Assembly: GCF_004151455.1 (NCBI RefSeq)
Contig: NZ_PRLK01000003.1
Coordinates: 8,602 to 72,601, forward strand
Direction: 5' to 3'
DNA: 64,000 nucleotides
Source: Candidatus Nanogingivalis gingivitcus
GTDB lineage: Bacteria > Patescibacteriota > Saccharimonadia > Saccharimonadales > Saccharimonadaceae
Position numbers and translations under genes: made by a program. The notes beneath the pieces were generated by a model. That model did not search any database, was not told the DNA's origin, and saw nothing but the letters and a program-made list of their open reading frames with translations. Positions within the stretch are counted from its first letter, which is position 1, and each line of letters begins with the position of its first letter. This document shows positions 62,644 through 64,000 of the stretch, one piece after another.

Positions 62644-63936
62644 ATGAAGACTAAAGTAGAAAATATTTCAGAAGTAAAGGTTTTATTAACAATATCATTA
62701 GATAAAGAAGATTTAGCTAATGCCGAGCAGGTTGCACTTACTAAATTAGCTAAAGATGTTAAAGTTAGTGGTTTCAGAAAAGGCAAAGCACCATTAGAAG
62801 TTGTTGCTAAAAATGTAGACCCTGTTAAACTAAATGAACAATTAATGGAAGACGCAGTAAGTAAATCTGTAGCAGAAGCTTTCTTGAAAGAAGAAATTAA
62901 AGCTTTAGCACGCCCTGAAGTAGAAATTAAAAAATATGTACCAGGTAGCGAGCTAGAATTTACTGCTGAAACAGAAATTTTACCAGCTGTTAAATTAGGT
63001 GACTATAAAAAACTAAAAGCTAAAAAAGAAAAAGTTACCGTTACCGATAAGGAAGTTACCGAAACTATTGAAAGAATTCAAAAGAATTTTGCAACTAAAG
63101 AAACCGTAGATCGCAAAGCTAAAAAAGGTGACGAAGTTATTATCGACTTTTTAGGTAAAAAAGACGGTAAACCTTTTGACGGTGGAAAGGCTGAAAAATT
63201 CCCACTAGAGCTTGGCTCAAATTCATTTATCCCAGGGTTTGAAGATGGTATTATTGGTAAAAAAGCTGGTGAAGAATTTGCTTTAGACTTAGAATTCCCT
63301 AAAGATTACCATGCTAAAGAGTTAGCTGGCCAAAAAGTAGTATTTGAAGTTAAGCTTCATGAAGTTAAAGAAAATAGTTTTCCAGAATTAACGGATGAAT
63401 TTGTAAAAGAAAAATTTAGCGAAGAATTTAAAAACTTAGAAGAATTTAAAAAACAAATTAAAGAAGATTTATTAACTCAAAAAACTCAACAAGCTGACGA
63501 AAAGTTTAAAGATGAGCTAGTACGCGAGCTTGCTGAAAAGTCAGAAATTCCAGTGCCATCAGTTCTATTGCAAGATCAACAAAGCCATATTGAAATGGAT
63601 ATGCAAAGAAACCTAATGTATTCTGGTCTATCACTTGACCAATACTTAGAAAGAATGGGCAAAACTCGGGAAGAGTGGTTAGAAAACGAGGTTAAAAAGG
63701 TTGCTGAGGAACGCGTTAAAGCTGGCCTTGCGCTAGCTGAGCTATCTAAAGTTGAAAAAATAGAAAGTGATTTAGTTGAAGTTGAAAAACGCCTAGAACA
63801 ACTTAAAGCTCAATACGGCAGCAATAAAGAAGCTTTAAAACAATTAGAAAGTGAAGATATTAAAAGAGATATTGCTAATCAAATCCTAACAGAAAAAGCT
63901 ATTGATAGATTAGTAGAACTAAATAGTAAAAAATAA
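62644..63936 (+). CDS. tig: trigger factor
   Basis: A 430-residue ribosome-associated chaperone of normal length. The N-terminal ribosome-docking signature is VSGFRKGKAP (about residues 40-49). The FKBP-type isomerase domain (about 150-240, GDEVIIDFLGKKDGKPFDGG, FIPGFEDGIIGKKAGEE) and the helical C-terminal cradle follow. It folds nascent chains at the exit tunnel. It has a leaderless-type promoter and a terminator near the window edge. In many bacteria clpP-clpX follow; that lies beyond this window. Confidence 0.97.
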   Translation: MKTKVENISEVKVLLTISLDKEDLANAEQVALTKLAKDVKVSGFRKGKAPLEVVAKNVDPVKLNEQLMEDAVSKSVAEAFLKEEIKALARPEVEIKKYVPGSELEFTAETEILPAVKLGDYKKLKAKKEKVTVTDKEVTETIERIQKNFATKETVDRKAKKGDEVIIDFLGKKDGKPFDGGKAEKFPLELGSNSFIPGFEDGIIGKKAGEEFALDLEFPKDYHAKELAGQKVVFEVKLHEVKENSFPELTDEFVKEKFSEEFKNLEEFKKQIKEDLLTQKTQQADEKFKDELVRELAEKSEIPVPSVLLQDQQSHIEMDMQRNLMYSGLSLDQYLERMGKTREEWLENEVKKVAEERVKAGLALAELSKVEKIESDLVEVEKRLEQLKAQYGSNKEALKQLESEDIKRDIANQILTEKAIDRLVELNSKK

Positions 63937-63970
63937 TATACTATTAGTAGTTGCAGTTTAAAACATAAAT

Positions 63971-63998
63971 AAAACAAGGTATTAAACCTTGTTTTATT
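63971..63998 (+). terminator. terminator after tig
   Basis: AAAACAAGGT/ACCTTGTTTT with a short ATTAA loop and T-rich tail. Confidence 0.85.
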
Positions 63999-64000
63999 TA

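Overview
This 64 kb window is AT-rich bacterial chromosome (roughly one third G+C by eye) and is almost fully coding. I read 59 protein genes and four tRNA genes (Leu-CAA, Phe-GAA, Cys-GCA, Leu-UAA). I see no rRNA, insertion sequence, prophage or CRISPR array. Gene content suggests a small-genome, Gram-positive-like member of the Patescibacteria/CPR, most likely Saccharibacteria (TM7). The pointers are a class A penicillin-binding protein, a MurF-like ligase, a sortase, an LtaS-type enzyme, a type IV pilus-type ATPase, many one-pass 'cytoplasmic tail + TM + extracellular domain' proteins, fragments of central carbon metabolism, and no visible amino-acid or nucleotide biosynthesis. The lineage is inference; no 16S rRNA is present. 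UGA is an ordinary stop here: two genes end in it and none has it in frame. That argues against the UGA=Gly code of Gracilibacteria/Absconditabacteria.

Layout. 1-5.4 kb: 3' end of an alpha-glucan phosphorylase, an LtaS-like membrane enzyme, a GreA-type factor, rmuC, an aquaporin and a small membrane protein. 5.4-15.8 kb: pheS-pheT-FKBP isomerase-trxB in tight succession, then dnaE and enolase. 15.8-23 kb: sortase, tRNA-Leu, divergent PEGA and DUF4367-like envelope proteins, gltX, an alpha/beta hydrolase and a histidine phosphatase. 23-32 kb: a structured leader followed by murF and a NUDIX gene, then tRNA-Phe, hisS, tRNA-Cys, tRNA-Leu, lemA, htpX, a polytopic membrane protein and ligA. 32-41.7 kb: two TrmH-type/secretion genes, rplS, an rnhB-yraN fusion, a secreted nuclease divergent from a membrane metallopeptidase, radA, a PIN-TRAM protein, ppa and a coiled-coil protein. 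41.8-48 kb: a Rel enzyme, then gap-rpiB-rpe-pfkB-unknown-SLOG. 48-64 kb: a compositionally distinct orphan gene, a YtxH pair, tyrS, a class A PBP, AIM24, fusA, rpsL-rpsG with a long leader, rsmD, a flavoprotein, a TrmH methyltransferase and tig.

Functionally the window combines translation (four aminoacyl-tRNA synthetases, S7, S12, L19, EF-G, trigger factor, rRNA/tRNA methyltransferases), replication and repair (DnaE, LigA, RadA, RmuC, RNase HII), cell-envelope building and attachment, and lower glycolysis plus the non-oxidative pentose phosphate branch.

The most striking non-coding signal is regulatory. At least 16 first-of-unit genes have a TGnTATAAT-like extended -10 box ending only 6-11 nt before the start codon, with no Shine-Dalgarno site. 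This predicts widespread leaderless or near-leaderless mRNAs. Operon-internal genes carry clear AGGAGG-type sites. tRNA genes and a few leadered units instead have ordinary -35/-10 promoters with 17-bp spacers. Two structured 5' leaders stand out: one before murF with a pseudoknot-capable fold and a five-codon mini-ORF, and one before rpsL with mutually exclusive helices.
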